Below, piece by piece: positions 1 to 10,293 of a DNA stretch of 64,000 nt. The DNA comes from Austropuccinia psidii (taxonomy: Eukaryota; Basidiomycota; Pucciniomycetes; Pucciniales; Sphaerophragmiaceae). A model generated the notes under the pieces. That model saw nothing but the letters and a program-made list of their open reading frames with translations, was not told where the DNA came from and did not search any database. A program made the position numbers and the translations under genes. The stretch is from assembly GCA_023105745.1 (NCBI GenBank), contig JALGQZ010000012.1:45769763-45833762 (forward strand), in the 5' to 3' direction. How positions within the stretch are numbered: the first letter of the stretch is position 1; every line of letters starts with the position of its first letter.

Positions 1-290
1 AGTTCTTTGCTCAATTAATTCCAATTGAAATTGCTCTTGAAGAAATTTCTTTTGCAGCCTTAAAATATCTCTTGTAGAGTATTTTTTGGATAAATTTTTA
101 TTGTTGGTAAAACAATAAATTTTTATAATATTATTGTTTTATACTAATAAAGTTATAAACAATGAAATTGGCGTGTTTTCTCTTAAAAATAATATTTCAT
201 ACTATTTTTAATTGATTTTTACCTTATACAAATTTTGAGGACAGGAAAAGTACTTGATTTTTAATCAAAGTTTCATATCCACACCTTACA
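1..290 (+). repeat. 3' part of the 5' LTR of gypsy copy 1
   Basis: This matches 8178-8467 of the 3' LTR base for base apart from three transitions (C55/T, G164/A, G173/A, 5' versus 3'). It ends in CACCTTACA, the same CA terminus as the downstream LTR, and is followed at once by the primer site. About 1470 bp of this LTR lie left of the window. Confidence 0.95.
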
Positions 291-292
291 TT

Positions 293-310
293 TGGGGGCC
301 CAGCCGTGAT
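293..310 (+). other. Primer binding site, gypsy copy 1 (tRNA-Pro-like)
   Basis: Two bases after the LTR comes TGGGGGCCCAGCCGTGAT. The equivalent site in copy 2 (43889-43906, minus strand) is TGGGGGCCTAGCCATGAT. It begins TGG, complementary to the CCA end, and implies a C discriminator base. It agrees at 14 of 18 positions with the classical retroviral tRNA-Pro site. The exact tRNA is an inference until compared with the host tRNA set. Confidence 0.75.
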
Positions 311-514
311 ATTTTACCTGTGACATATTTTTTTTACTCTTTTTAAATCCTTTTTCTTATATTGAAAAATTTAAAAACACATAAAAAATACTTATAATTC
401 AAAAAATCCATAAAAAAGAACTTTTTTTCATATTATAAGTGAGGCTTATATTTTTATTTCTTTTTGAAATAACCTTTTTTTTACTTAATTAATTGGCTTT
501 TTTATTAATTTTAG

Positions 515-1423
515 TGTCTGACAACGTGGTAAGACAAGAAAACATTGAAACAGCCTCAACAGTAACCAGCATTATCCCTGCCAGTACTGTTAATTCTGAT
601 CATAATAGTACTGTTATTGTGACTCAAAATAACCAACCTGAACCAATATCTTCTGAATTAATTAACTTGGACATAAGTAATACCCTTCAGAAAGCTAAAA
701 ATTTGGCCAATAGTAAGTTTTTTGACGTAAAAATACTATTTTAAGCCTTTTTAACCATAATTATGCCTTCAACCAGGTCAGGAGCTAGCTACAACCCCTC
801 AAGCAGCTCCCAAAAAGGTAATAGACGTGATTATGGCAGAGGCCAACCAGGTACAGAAGGAAAAGGGTCAGTTGATGACTTCCAAACAACCAAAATGGGT
901 CATTCTGAAGCTGATAATACCATTTTACCTTCAAAAAGAGCTGACACCGCCACAACAAGCCTCTGTGGACATATACAAAGCCAGCCACAGTGCATACAAC
1001 AATGCACTTCAATTCAAAGAGTACCAGATCCTTGCAGACCTGTGGAAGAATTGCATGAATTCTTACCTGACAGTAAGAAAATTCTTGGGCCATCCCAACA
1101 CTTGCAAATTGCTCAATGGATGGCATCCATTGATGGAGAAGAAAAACATGATGCTTTTGACACTAGAATGGAGGAAAAACAACCCTCCACCACCCAAACC
1201 AGTGCCAAAAACAGCCCCAGTGGCCAGCAGCAGCAATTCCAACGTGAAAAAGCAGCCACAAACTCCAAACAAGGGCAAAGGGAAGGCACCAGCCCCAAAA
1301 CCTTACAGCCAGGGCTACAGAATCCCAAATATTCAACAGGATGCCATGGAAAATGTATTTCAGATGGCCAGAACCATGATGGAATTACAGAAGAAGGAAG
1401 CCAGATTAAGGTTCCAGAAATGA
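515..1423 (+). CDS. Spliced accessory ORF of gypsy copy 1, overlapping Gag-Pol in another frame
   Basis: A short reading frame (about 493-712) runs into a consensus donor, GTAAGT at 713. Splicing to the AG at 775-776 (…AACCAG) joins it in frame to the +2 frame, open to the stop at 1423. That frame encodes a lysine/proline-rich protein with a basic KGKGKAPAPKP stretch and a Q/M/E-rich helical tail. A TTTTAG acceptor just before 515 suggests a further leader exon upstream. The 777-1423 part lies inside the Gag-Pol ORF, which starts at 763 in a different frame. The older copy (minus strand, about 43680-42850) keeps the donor, the AG and most of the same frame. No known domain is recognised; a nucleic-acid-binding accessory protein is only a guess. 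Start codon unresolved, since 493 is a TTG. Confidence 0.55.
713..776 (+). other. Predicted 64-bp intron of the gypsy accessory ORF
   Basis: It starts GTAAGT and ends AACCAG. An alternative acceptor (…TATTTTCAG) is visible in copy 2 but is TATTTTAAG here. The Gag-Pol ATG (763) lies inside this intron, so spliced and unspliced RNAs would make different proteins. Confidence 0.5.
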
Positions 1424-4400
1424 TTTCTGACATATTTGATTCCATCCCAGAGTTGTACAATGCTATAAATGACGTGAAAAAACATCTTTCTGATAAAAAT
1501 GACACCATTTGTAACAACATTAAAACAAACAACCTGAGTCTGTGCCAAATTAATGAAACACGTATGTGTTTTGAAAAAGTTTTAAGAACAATTAAAAATT
1601 CTAATAATGACAATTCTTCTAACATTAAAATAAATGAACAATCTGCCATTATTGAAGAATTAACAGATAAATATTCTAAATTCAATATTGATGACATGAT
1701 TGAAACAAGAATTAAACAAGCCATAAATATTATCAAAACAGATAACAAGAAAGTCCTTGATGACATTTCAAATTCATTTACTGAAGTAAAGACATATACC
1801 ATTGCCTTGAAAAAGTGTTTTGATGCTTCACAAGAAGAAGTATCAAAATTATCAATGAAATTGAATCAAGTCACTGCTGATAATACAAGACAGACAGAGT
1901 TATGGCAAGAACTGACACATAAGGAAGACATGTATAAAATTGAAGTAATAAATTTAATACAAAGCTTCCAACATGAATACAGAAATTCCCAAAGGTGTAG
2001 CAACAGTAAAATGAATGACATTGAACAAATACTGAACACCTTACCAAGAATGTCTACACCTCTAAATCAAAATGAGGGCACAAGAATTCCAAATCCACAA
2101 GTATTGGATCCTGATAATTCACAATTAAAAAATGAATTATCCACTTCTTTTCATAACTTGGAACCATCAATGGGCCAAGCACTCTTGAAAGAAGTTCCAA
2201 AACTTAAAGAATGGCCCCACTTCAGTGGTGAAGGAGAGTATGACCATATGGAATTCATTAGAGGTATTGACATGATCAAAGAGGATTTTGAATTACCAGA
2301 CAGATTGGTAACAGCCAGGTTTAACACCTTGTTTACCAGATCAGCTCACAGATGGTACATCAAAATAAGACAAGCACATGGACACCAGAGTTGGACTTGG
2401 TGGAAAACCCAAATCATCAACAAATGGGCAAATGATGCTTGGAGGTTTAAAGTTGAAACAGCCTTTGAATCTGCCAAATTTAATGCTGATAAAGACAGAG
2501 CTTTACCATGGTTTTGCCAACAAAAGGACAGATTAACAGCATTATATCCTGACATGTCAGAGTTTATGATCCATAGAAAAATTCTGAGACAATGTGGAGG
2601 TGACTTAGAGCATGCTGTCAAAAGCAGGACTACTGAACAATCTTCAGCAGAAGATATTATTAATATACTAGAAGAAGTAACCACCAGAACCAAAATTGGT
2701 TCTAGTAGGGTGAATCTCAAAACAAGGTTTAATACACCTTGGAAAGATTCTGTGGACAAAAACCCCAAAGAAAATTCTGGTAATATTAAATATAAATCTG
2801 CAGATACAGTCAGAAAATGCCATATTTGCCAAAGCACCACCCATTTAGCCAATACATGTCCAAAGAGGGGGAAAATCAAGGAAATTGACATTGAAAAGGA
2901 ACCAGATGTTGAAAAAGAAGACATAATTGAAGACAATTCAGATGATAAGTCATCCATATTTTCTGAATCTTCAAAAGATATAGAAAATATCAATGCCACT
3001 TTTGACATCATGGAATCTTATTCCCACTTACCACAATTGAGCAATGGTCAAGTTGATTTATCAAAAGTTCAAGATGCACAACTTATGAAGACAAAACCAA
3101 ACAGAGGAAAAGGTTATACAGCTGGTAACTCCTGTATAACAGAAGTGGTAATTGACAACAAGCCCACCAAACTTTTGCTTGACCCAGGAGCCTTCTGCTC
3201 TTGTGTTGGAAAATCCTTTCTTAAAACTTGTGTGCCAAATTTTGAAGACCAATTGTTACCAATTGATGGTATAAAATTCAACAGTGCAATTAACCCAATG
3301 AAAGCATTGGGAATCTTTGAGACCAATGTCATATTCCCACACATAAATGGGAATTTAAGGATCACAGTTGAATTTGTTGTTATGGAAAATTGCTCTAGTA
3401 CCCATTTTATATTGGGAAATGACTATTTGATCATGTATGGGATAGATTTACATAATAACAAAGACAGATACTTTACAATTGGGGACAATAAGCGCCAGAA
3501 ATTTGCCTTTTTACCATTTAAAAGACAAATTACAATAAACAAAGTATCACCAGTCAACTTAGAGTTAGAAAAATTCAAGTCTGAACAGTTAAATGAGGCT
3601 GAGATAAGCCTTCATCTGACTGATAAACAAGAAAATGAACTTTCTTCCCTTTTGTATGACCACAAAGGAGCATTTGCTACAGACAAAGAACCTCTGGGAG
3701 CAATTATTGGTCATGAAGTTGACATCATTCTTAACATTGAAAGACCTTATCCACCACTCTTAAGAAGACCTGCTTATCCAGCAAGTCCAAAATCAAGAGA
3801 AGCTCTAGAAATTCATATCAAAGAACTTCTAGACCTTGGTGTAATAAGAAAAGTAGGCCACAATGAGGAAGTAGAAATAACTACACCAGTCATAGTGGCG
3901 TGGCATAATGGAAAATCCAGAATGGTTGGGGACTTTAGAGCTCTGAACACTTGCACTGTTCCAGACAGATACCCAATACCAAAAATCTAAATTGCCCTTA
4001 CTCAAATATCTCAAGCAGTGTATATAACCACTATGGATGCCCTTAAAGGATTCCATCAAAATGTGGTAACACCAAGAGCAAGAAAATACTTGAGAATTAT
4101 TGTTCATTGTGGAGTGTATGAATACTTAAGGATGCCCTTTGGTATCAAAAATGCACCTTCACACTTCCAAAGAATGATGAATGAAATCTTCCCTGAAGAA
4201 CTCTCAGAGGGATGGTTAATCATTTACATTGATGACATTATTATCTGTTCAAAGACTTGGGAGGAGCACATGTACAGATTATCAAGAGTTTTGACAAAAA
4301 TCCAATCAGTAAACATGAAAATCTCCTTGAAGAAATGTCATTTTGGATTTAAAGAACTTAAGGCACTAGGACATGTTGTATCTGGTTTGTCCCTTGGAAT

Positions 4401-6684
4401 TGATAAAAATAAAGTTGCAGCAGTATTGTTAAAACCCATGCCTCAGAATAAAATGGAAATTCAGTCATTCTTGGGTTTTGCAGGATATTACAGGCAACAC
4501 ATTAAAGACTTTGCATCCATAGCAAGACCACTTTATAAGTTGTGTGACAAAGACACAGTATTTGAAATGACTGTTGACAGAGTCAAAGCTTTTGAATCTC
4601 TAAGAGAAGCATTGACCACTGCTCCACTCTTACTGATGCCAGACTTTAAATTACCTTTCAAACTGTATATTGATGCATCAGGGGATGGACTAGGTGCTGC
4701 ACTTCACCAAGTTCAGATCATAAATGACAAACCTGTAGAAGGACCAATATGTTTCATATCCAGGCAAATCAAACCAACTGAAGCCAGATATGGAGCAAGT
4801 CAAATGGAATGTCTATGCCTTGTCTGGGCCTTGGAGAAATTGAACTATTTCTTAGAGGGATGTGTTTTTGAAGTAATAACAGATTGTACAGCTGTGAAAT
4901 CACTTTTGAACATGAAAACACCTAACAGACACATGCTCAGATGGCAAATAGCCATACAAGAATACAGAGGCAATATGACTATTGTTCATAAGGATGGGAA
5001 TATTCATAAGAATGCAGATGGACTAAGCAGATGGCCATTACCAAATAAAATTGATAATCCTGCTTATGTTCCAGAAGAAGCTTCACCACAAATTCCAATA
5101 GAAGGAATAAGTGTTACAGACTTGAACACCACCTTCTTTGAAGAAGTCAGAAATAGTTACACTCAAGATAAGAATTGTAGCATCTTATGCCAATTACTTA
5201 ACAAAGACTGTAAAGACAACTCTCTAATACATGCCTTGGATGAAGTATGGAGAAATTCTTATAATGAAGGAAGATTTCACCTACTGGATGGTATAATTTA
5301 CCACAGAACCAAGCACACATGTGTCATGACAGTTGTAGACAGGTAATTAATCAATCTTGTACTGAAAGAATGCCATGATAGTCCCTTTTCAGGACATCTT
5401 TCTGAAGACAGAACAAGAGAGAAAGTGAAGACCTGCATATGGTGGCCAATGTGGCAAAAAGATGTTGCAGAGTATTGCAAAACCTGTGACAGATGCCAAA
5501 AGGCAAATAAATCCACTGGCAAAAGACTTGGAAATATGATGAAAATCCAAGAGCCAAACAGACCTTGGGAAATTGTCCATATGGATTGGGTAACTGGCCT
5601 ACCACCAGGAGGTGACAGGAGCTATAATGCTTGCCTAGTAATTGTGGACAGATTCAGTAAAACTCCAATCTTTTTACCATGTCACAAAGATGATACAGCC
5701 ATGGATACAGCTCTTCTAATATGGAATAGAGTAGTGTCATGGACTGGGATATTTACAAATATCATCAGTGATAGAGATCCCAAATTCACTTCAGCACTAT
5801 GGACAAATCTTCACCAATTATTTGGCACCAAACTGTCTTTCTCTACAGCCTACCACCCACAAACTGATGGCCTGGCTGAAAGAATGATCCAAACCTTAGA
5901 GGACATGGTGAGAAGATTTTGTGCATATGGCCTTGAATTCAAAGATTGTGATGGATTTACCCATGATTGGTGTACTCTGTTACCAGCACTGGAATTAGCA
6001 TATAAAACATCAATCCATGCTAGTACCAATCAGACTCCTGCTGTTCTAGAAAAAGGATGGAACCCCAAGTTACCCCAAGACTCCTTGAGGAAAGACTTAA
6101 TTGAAATACATCCCACAGCTGCTAGCTTCAAAGGAATGCTAGACAAAGCTAGAAAGCATGCAGTAAGGTGCATGGAGGACTCTTTTGCATATGCTAAAGA
6201 CAAATGGGATAAATCTCATGCAACTCCAGATTTCAAAGTGGGGGACCTAGTTCTTGTATCCACCACTAACTTCAATAACATCAAAGGATGTAAAAAGTTG
6301 AAAGACTCCTTTGCAGGACCTTTTGTGATTAAGGCCCTCCATGGAGAAAATGCTGTTGAAGTAGAGTTATCTGAAGAACTTAGCAATAAGCACCCTACAT
6401 TTCCAGTGAGCTTGATAAAACCATATAAATCTAGTGATGCTGAGAAATTTCCCTTGAGGAATAAGGTTCCCCAAGTTATACCTCCTATTGAGACATCTGG
6501 TACTAAGAAAATAACCAAAGTTCTTAAAGAAAGAAAGTTGAGAACCGACAAAGTAAGGGAATACCTTGTTAGGTACAGTGACCCAACTTGTGAAGATGAA
6601 TGGTTAGAAGAAAAAGATATACCAGAAGCTACCAAACTCCTGAGGAGATTCAGACACACTAGAAACACCAATATTACAAAGTAA
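763..6684 (+). pseudogene. Gag-Pol polyprotein of gypsy copy 1, two in-frame stops
   Basis: One frame of 1974 codons is interrupted only by TAA at 3988-3990 (start of RT) and TAA at 5344-5346 (before integrase). From the N-terminus there is a Q/S-rich and coiled-coil gag region, then a capsid-like segment rich in W (about residues 470-650). A CCHC knuckle (CHICQSTTHLANTC, residues 686-699) follows, then an aspartic protease with D-P-G-A at residue 807 rather than D-S/T-G. RT carries YIDD at 4225-4236 and RNase H has its first Asp at 4672. Integrase has an HHCC zinc region (about 5370-5500) and D at 5584, D at 5770, E at 5878, that is D-35-E. The C-terminal chromodomain (about 6500-6660) probably directs integration to heterochromatin. 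Start chosen at ATG 763. Apart from the stops the protein looks intact, so the copy is recently dead or the stops are sequencing or natural variants. Confidence 0.93.
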
Positions 6685-6690
6685 TATTCT

Positions 6691-6707
6691 TTTTTAGGGG
6701 GAGGGAA
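6691..6707 (+). other. Polypurine tract of gypsy copy 1
   Basis: A T-run followed by AGGGGGAGGGAA lies directly before the TGTGAGCC start of the 3' LTR, where plus-strand DNA synthesis is primed. Copy 2 has the matching tract on the minus strand at 37536-37553. Confidence 0.85.
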
Positions 6708-8467
6708 TGTGAGCCTTAGAGGTAATTTCATATACCCAAAAGACCACAAATATAAAAAAATAACATATTAATATAAATAAAATAAATTTATTTATATTAT
6801 AAAAAATACATTAAATTTTGTAAATATAAAATTACATTTATACTTGAAAAAATTAAGTAAAAATGAAACTTTAACAAAATTGTGAGAAAATAAATAAATT
6901 TGAAAAAGATAAATAAAATTTATTATAACTTTTTATCCAATAAATAAACATATAAAATTTATTTCACCATTGGATTCCTCATAAAAAATCAGGTGGGGTC
7001 ACCTCTGAGTGAAATTCTTGTAACTCAACTCTAAATAAGCTTAAATTAAGTTTTTTGTATTTTCAATACAAAAGTTGAAAATCCTCAAAACCTTAATTTA
7101 ATTCACACCACATGTGGTGTTAACCATCAATTTTTGTGTTAAAACTGAGGGGTTGTGTTTAGTTTAGAAGTTATGAGGAATTGAAGTATTTTCAATTGAA
7201 TTCAATTGAAATGTCAAAATGTGCGCGTGTATTACGTAAGTGAACTTTGATTTACATATGAGGTGTCAATTATTACTGTATTGTACTGTACAATTGAATT
7301 GAATTACATATGTAAATTATAAGTATAATACATGATGAGGAATTAAAGGAAAAATAAATTGGAAAGATTAAATTTGGGGGGGAAAAGGAACTCCAGCTCT
7401 AAGGGGGAGCTAGACCCCCAAAATCCTTGCTGACAGGCGTGGGATGTCAAAATTCAAGCAAAAGTTCATCACTTTTGGCCTGGAATTGAGTTACAGGGTC
7501 TGTGGACTCAATTGATGATGAGGTTTTGATACCAACTGGGGTAGTTTTAGCTGTTGCCAAGAGGGTAAAACTACCCTTAAGATAAAACAATCATAATAAA
7601 AACAGTTTTAACTGGTTTCTACGCCTCTGACACACATTCTGACGTGTTTTGAAGGCTCTAGGCCTGGTATTGCTATAGTAATGGCTGATTTAAGGGTCTA
7701 AAATGGCTAAAAATGGCTTAAACCAGCCCTTTTTGGTCTAAACCAGGGTTCAATGATGCCATAATTGGCTTTTCTGTTGTCAGACTGTTTTTCACGACTG
7801 ACAAGAGTATATTTTAATTTTGGAGCAAGAGAATTGATGGCTATAAAAGAATGTCTTCTTTGCCCCACTTTTCTCTTCATGTTAGAATCTTTTCCTTTTA
7901 TTAATTAGTTTAAAACTGTTAAACCAATCAATCAAAGATTCCAACCACCACTTTTAAATCATTTTAATCCTTTTAACCACGTGAAAAAATCATTATAATC
8001 ATTGTTTGTAAACTCTTATAATCATTTTTACCCCTGAACCACCCCAAAAGTGAATTAAAGCATCTTTCATCACTGTAAACTTTGTCACTTTGTTTCCAAA
8101 TTCACTCTGGTCACTTTTGGGCATGTTTTCTCTTTAATATTCTTTTTAAAGACTTTGTTCTTTAATTAATTGCTTGCAGTTCTTTGCTCAATTAATTCCA
8201 ATTGAAATTGCTCTTGAAGAAATTTCTTTTGTAGCCTTAAAATATCTCTTGTAGAGTATTTTTTGGATAAATTTTTATTGTTGGTAAAACAATAAATTTT
8301 TATAATATTATTGTTTTATACTAATAAAGTTATAAACAATAAAATTGGCATGTTTTCTCTTAAAAATAATATTTCATACTATTTTTAATTGATTTTTACC
8401 TTATACAAATTTTGAGGACAGGAAAAGTACTTGATTTTTAATCAAAGTTTCATATCCACACCTTACA
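6708..8467 (+). repeat. 3' LTR of gypsy copy 1 (1760 bp)
   Basis: It starts TGTGAGCC and ends CCTTACA. Its ends are identified by the polypurine tract on the left, the copia reading frame on the right, and its match to bases 1-290 and to both LTRs of copy 2. It contains a TATA box and a partly open frame that is better preserved in copy 2 (see findings). Confidence 0.95.
7841..7848 (+). promoter_or_regulatory. LTR TATA box, gypsy
   Basis: CTATAAAA sits about 620 bp before the LTR end. The same TATAAAAGAATG context is present in both LTRs of copy 2 (minus strand, near 36350 and 44530). It is the likely core promoter for the genomic RNA. Confidence 0.6.
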
Positions 8468-9823
8468 AAAAGGGAGTCGATGAGATTTATTTATACTACA
8501 AGTCAGACATGAGGTCTCAACATCAGGCAGGCCTAGGTATTTCAATACTGCCCGACCGGGATGTCCCAATCGATGATGCCAGAGGTTTCTGTCAAGAGTT
8601 GTGAGCAACGAGGTTGGTAAGTTGTAAGTAATGTACATAAGGCGGTTGTTGATTTCTCCTTTTAAAAGGGTATTGTTACTTGAAATGAGGCGGAAAGTGT
8701 TGTTTGTTCGTTGTATTGTTAAATCATCTTTGAAAAGTTCGAGCAGGCTGATTAAATTGCATTTCAATTTGGGTACGTAGAGACAATTTCTGAGGTTTAG
8801 TACTTGTCCCTCGCATTCCAATTGAACAGTACCTATTCCTTGAGCCCAAAGTTTACTGTTTGAGTCTCCTGTTGATACCTCAGAGTTTATTTTCTTAAAC
8901 TGTTCAAAGAAAAATTTAGGAGAGTTGAACATGTGGTGCGTCGCACCACAGTCAACAACTACCTGGTCATGAGTAGGAGCAGAAGAGCCTCCTATTGTCG
9001 TAAGTGCCTGAGATATTGAGAGGTGAGCAGCAGGATTATTCTTCCTTTTCTTTTCTAAGCGAGAGGGTCTTAAGTGTGGGTTCTCTGCCCAACAATCTTC
9101 CTTTTTGTGTGTGGTGCATCTTTTGTTGTGCTTACCATGGTTGCAATAGAAGATTATCTTGTGCGGTTCTTCAAAGGAGGTGATCAAGGCGGAGGAGTCC
9201 TGCTCCTTTCTTATATTGGAACTATTGCTGTGGTTGATATGGCTAGCAAATTCTTGAAGTCGTGACAAGATTATCATAGGTTTTTCAATGATGTCCTCAT
9301 TGAAAGTCAGAGTCTCAACAAACTGGCTCAGCTGCGGATTACCTCCCAGCTTTCCTAGCAAGGAGTACGAGAGCAGTTCGTTTGGGACCACAATTCTTAC
9401 TGCATCCAACTCCATCATGAGTTTGCGACAATTATCAATGTAATTCTGTAAGTTTCCATCATAGAAACATCGTTGCCAGTCCATCCACACACGTCCTCTA
9501 TTTACGGCGCGTTTGGAGGCATACTGTTCAGAGAGCTTAGCCCATAGTAAATGTGAATTTTCAATAGTTTCAGAGTTGACCACTTCTCTGAATACTCTTT
9601 TGGTGATTCTGGTGGTGATCAGGTTGATAGCTTCAAAACTTGCCTTTTTCCATTTGTTGATGGAACTGGTTGAAGTGTTGTTCGACCGAGAGTTTTCGCA
9701 AACGTCAAGTAAGTCTCTTGACCTTAAGTGAATTTTCATTCTCATCTGCCAATGTCCGTAGTTGGTTCCATCAAGAATGGGTATGGTTGATATGTCTTTG
9801 ATGTCTAGTATTTTGTCGTTCAT
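8468..9823 (-). pseudogene. Ty1/copia Gag-protease-integrase N-terminus, cut by the gypsy insertion
   Basis: An open frame of about 450 residues begins at ATG 9823 (reading leftwards) with a copia-type gag (…DGTNYGHWQMRMKIHL near the start). Around residue 228 there is a C-H-H-C cluster (CNHGKHNKRC…THKKEDCW) in place of a standard CCHC knuckle. The protease motif DCGATHHM is at about residue 291. A GAG-pre-integrase zinc region (HHRLGHPG … CLTC, then KSHRLPF) lies near the end. The frame is broken right after HRLPF by the 3' LTR of gypsy copy 1 at 8467; the last few codons of the computed frame are LTR sequence. No stop interrupts the retained part, so the copia was probably young when hit. 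Integrase core, RT, RNase H and 3' LTR should lie left of the window. Confidence 0.93.
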
Positions 9824-9885
9824 TTTTATAATCCACTCTTTCTTTGTTATATATATTTTTTTTTTTTATGAGTATAATCAAATGC

Positions 9886-9906
9886 TAGAACGCGAGACTG
9901 TAAATC
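9886..9906 (-). other. Copia primer binding site matching the anticodon arm of tRNA-Tyr
   Basis: On the + strand this reads TAGAACGCGAGACTGTAAATC, which resembles the D-stem/anticodon-arm interior of eukaryotic tRNA-Tyr (GACTGTA-ATC with the GTA anticodon). On the element's strand it begins GATTTACAG directly after the LTR terminus TCATCA. That is where a half-molecule tRNA primer ending near nucleotide 40 would pair. Half-tRNA priming is known for Drosophila copia and yeast Ty5, there with initiator tRNA-Met. The tRNA-Tyr assignment is inference from sequence likeness. Confidence 0.6.
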
Positions 9907-10060
9907 TGATGAATTATGAGTATAATTAGGAGTGGATTACAAAAAATTATGATGATTAATTTGAGCACAATTTGTAAGATGGGTTTTTAGTATTTTATAG
10001 TGTGATGACTCTCCAGTAGTCTCAATGTCTGCCTCCCCCTTTCTCTCGAGAGTATCTAGT

Positions 10061-10068
10061 TATTTATA
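10061..10068 (-). promoter_or_regulatory. TATA box in copia LTR
   Basis: TATAAATA on the minus strand (ACTATAAATAACT context), about 230 bp into the LTR and about 240 bp before the gag start. A second weaker TATA-like stretch (ACTATAAAATA) lies near 9990. Confidence 0.5.
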
Positions 10069-10085
10069 GTAGAGCGCTGAGTTCT

Positions 10086-10128
10086 CCTTCATCATCAATG
10101 ATGAAGGGGTTTATTGTCGAACAATAAA
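10086..10128. repeat. Two perfect inverted repeats in the copia LTR
   Basis: CCTTCATCAT-CA-ATGATGAAGG (10086-10107) and TTTATTGT-CGA-ACAATAAA (10110-10128) sit side by side upstream of the TATA box. They could be binding sites for dimeric regulators or short hairpins. Confidence 0.8.
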
Positions 10129-10293
10129 CAACGGACTAGGGTTTCTCTTGTGTAGCAACGAGCTTAGTCTGTAAGTATGGATCAGAGTTAGTTTCTGATC
10201 TCATGCTTTACTACCTGTGGTAGTCTTGGTGTCGTCCACACTTTTGGACTAGGATGGTACTGACCTAAGCTCTTTATGGCTTATTTCTCAACA

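Larger units (their letters stand above)
1..8467 (+). mobile_element. Ty3/gypsy chromovirus, copy 1 (5' LTR truncated by window edge)
   Basis: The order is LTR tail, primer site, accessory ORF, Gag-Pol, polypurine tract, full LTR. Gag-Pol runs gag, CCHC knuckle, protease, RT, RNase H, integrase, chromodomain, which is the Ty3/gypsy order with a chromovirus C-terminus. Bases 1-290 align without gaps to 8178-8467, with only three differences (positions 55, 164 and 173), so the insertion is young. The 3' LTR ends inside a copia reading frame, so this element is nested in that copia. The left boundary and left target duplication lie outside the window. The base next to the right end begins AAAAG, so AAAAG is the predicted 5-bp duplication upstream. 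Confidence 0.96.
9907..10293 (-). repeat. 5' LTR of the copia element (387 bp)
   Basis: Read on the minus strand it starts TGTTGAGAAATAAGCC at 10293 and ends TCATCA at 9907, the TG…CA form of copia LTRs. A TATA box lies inside and the primer site follows. The partner LTR is outside the window, so the boundaries rest on termini and context. The predicted 5-bp duplication at the right side is CCATA (10294-10298, + strand). Confidence 0.75.

Noticed and set aside
785..1802. Long minus-strand frames opposite the gypsy Gag-Pol
   Set aside because: Shadows of the Gag-Pol coding strand, with no domain of their own.
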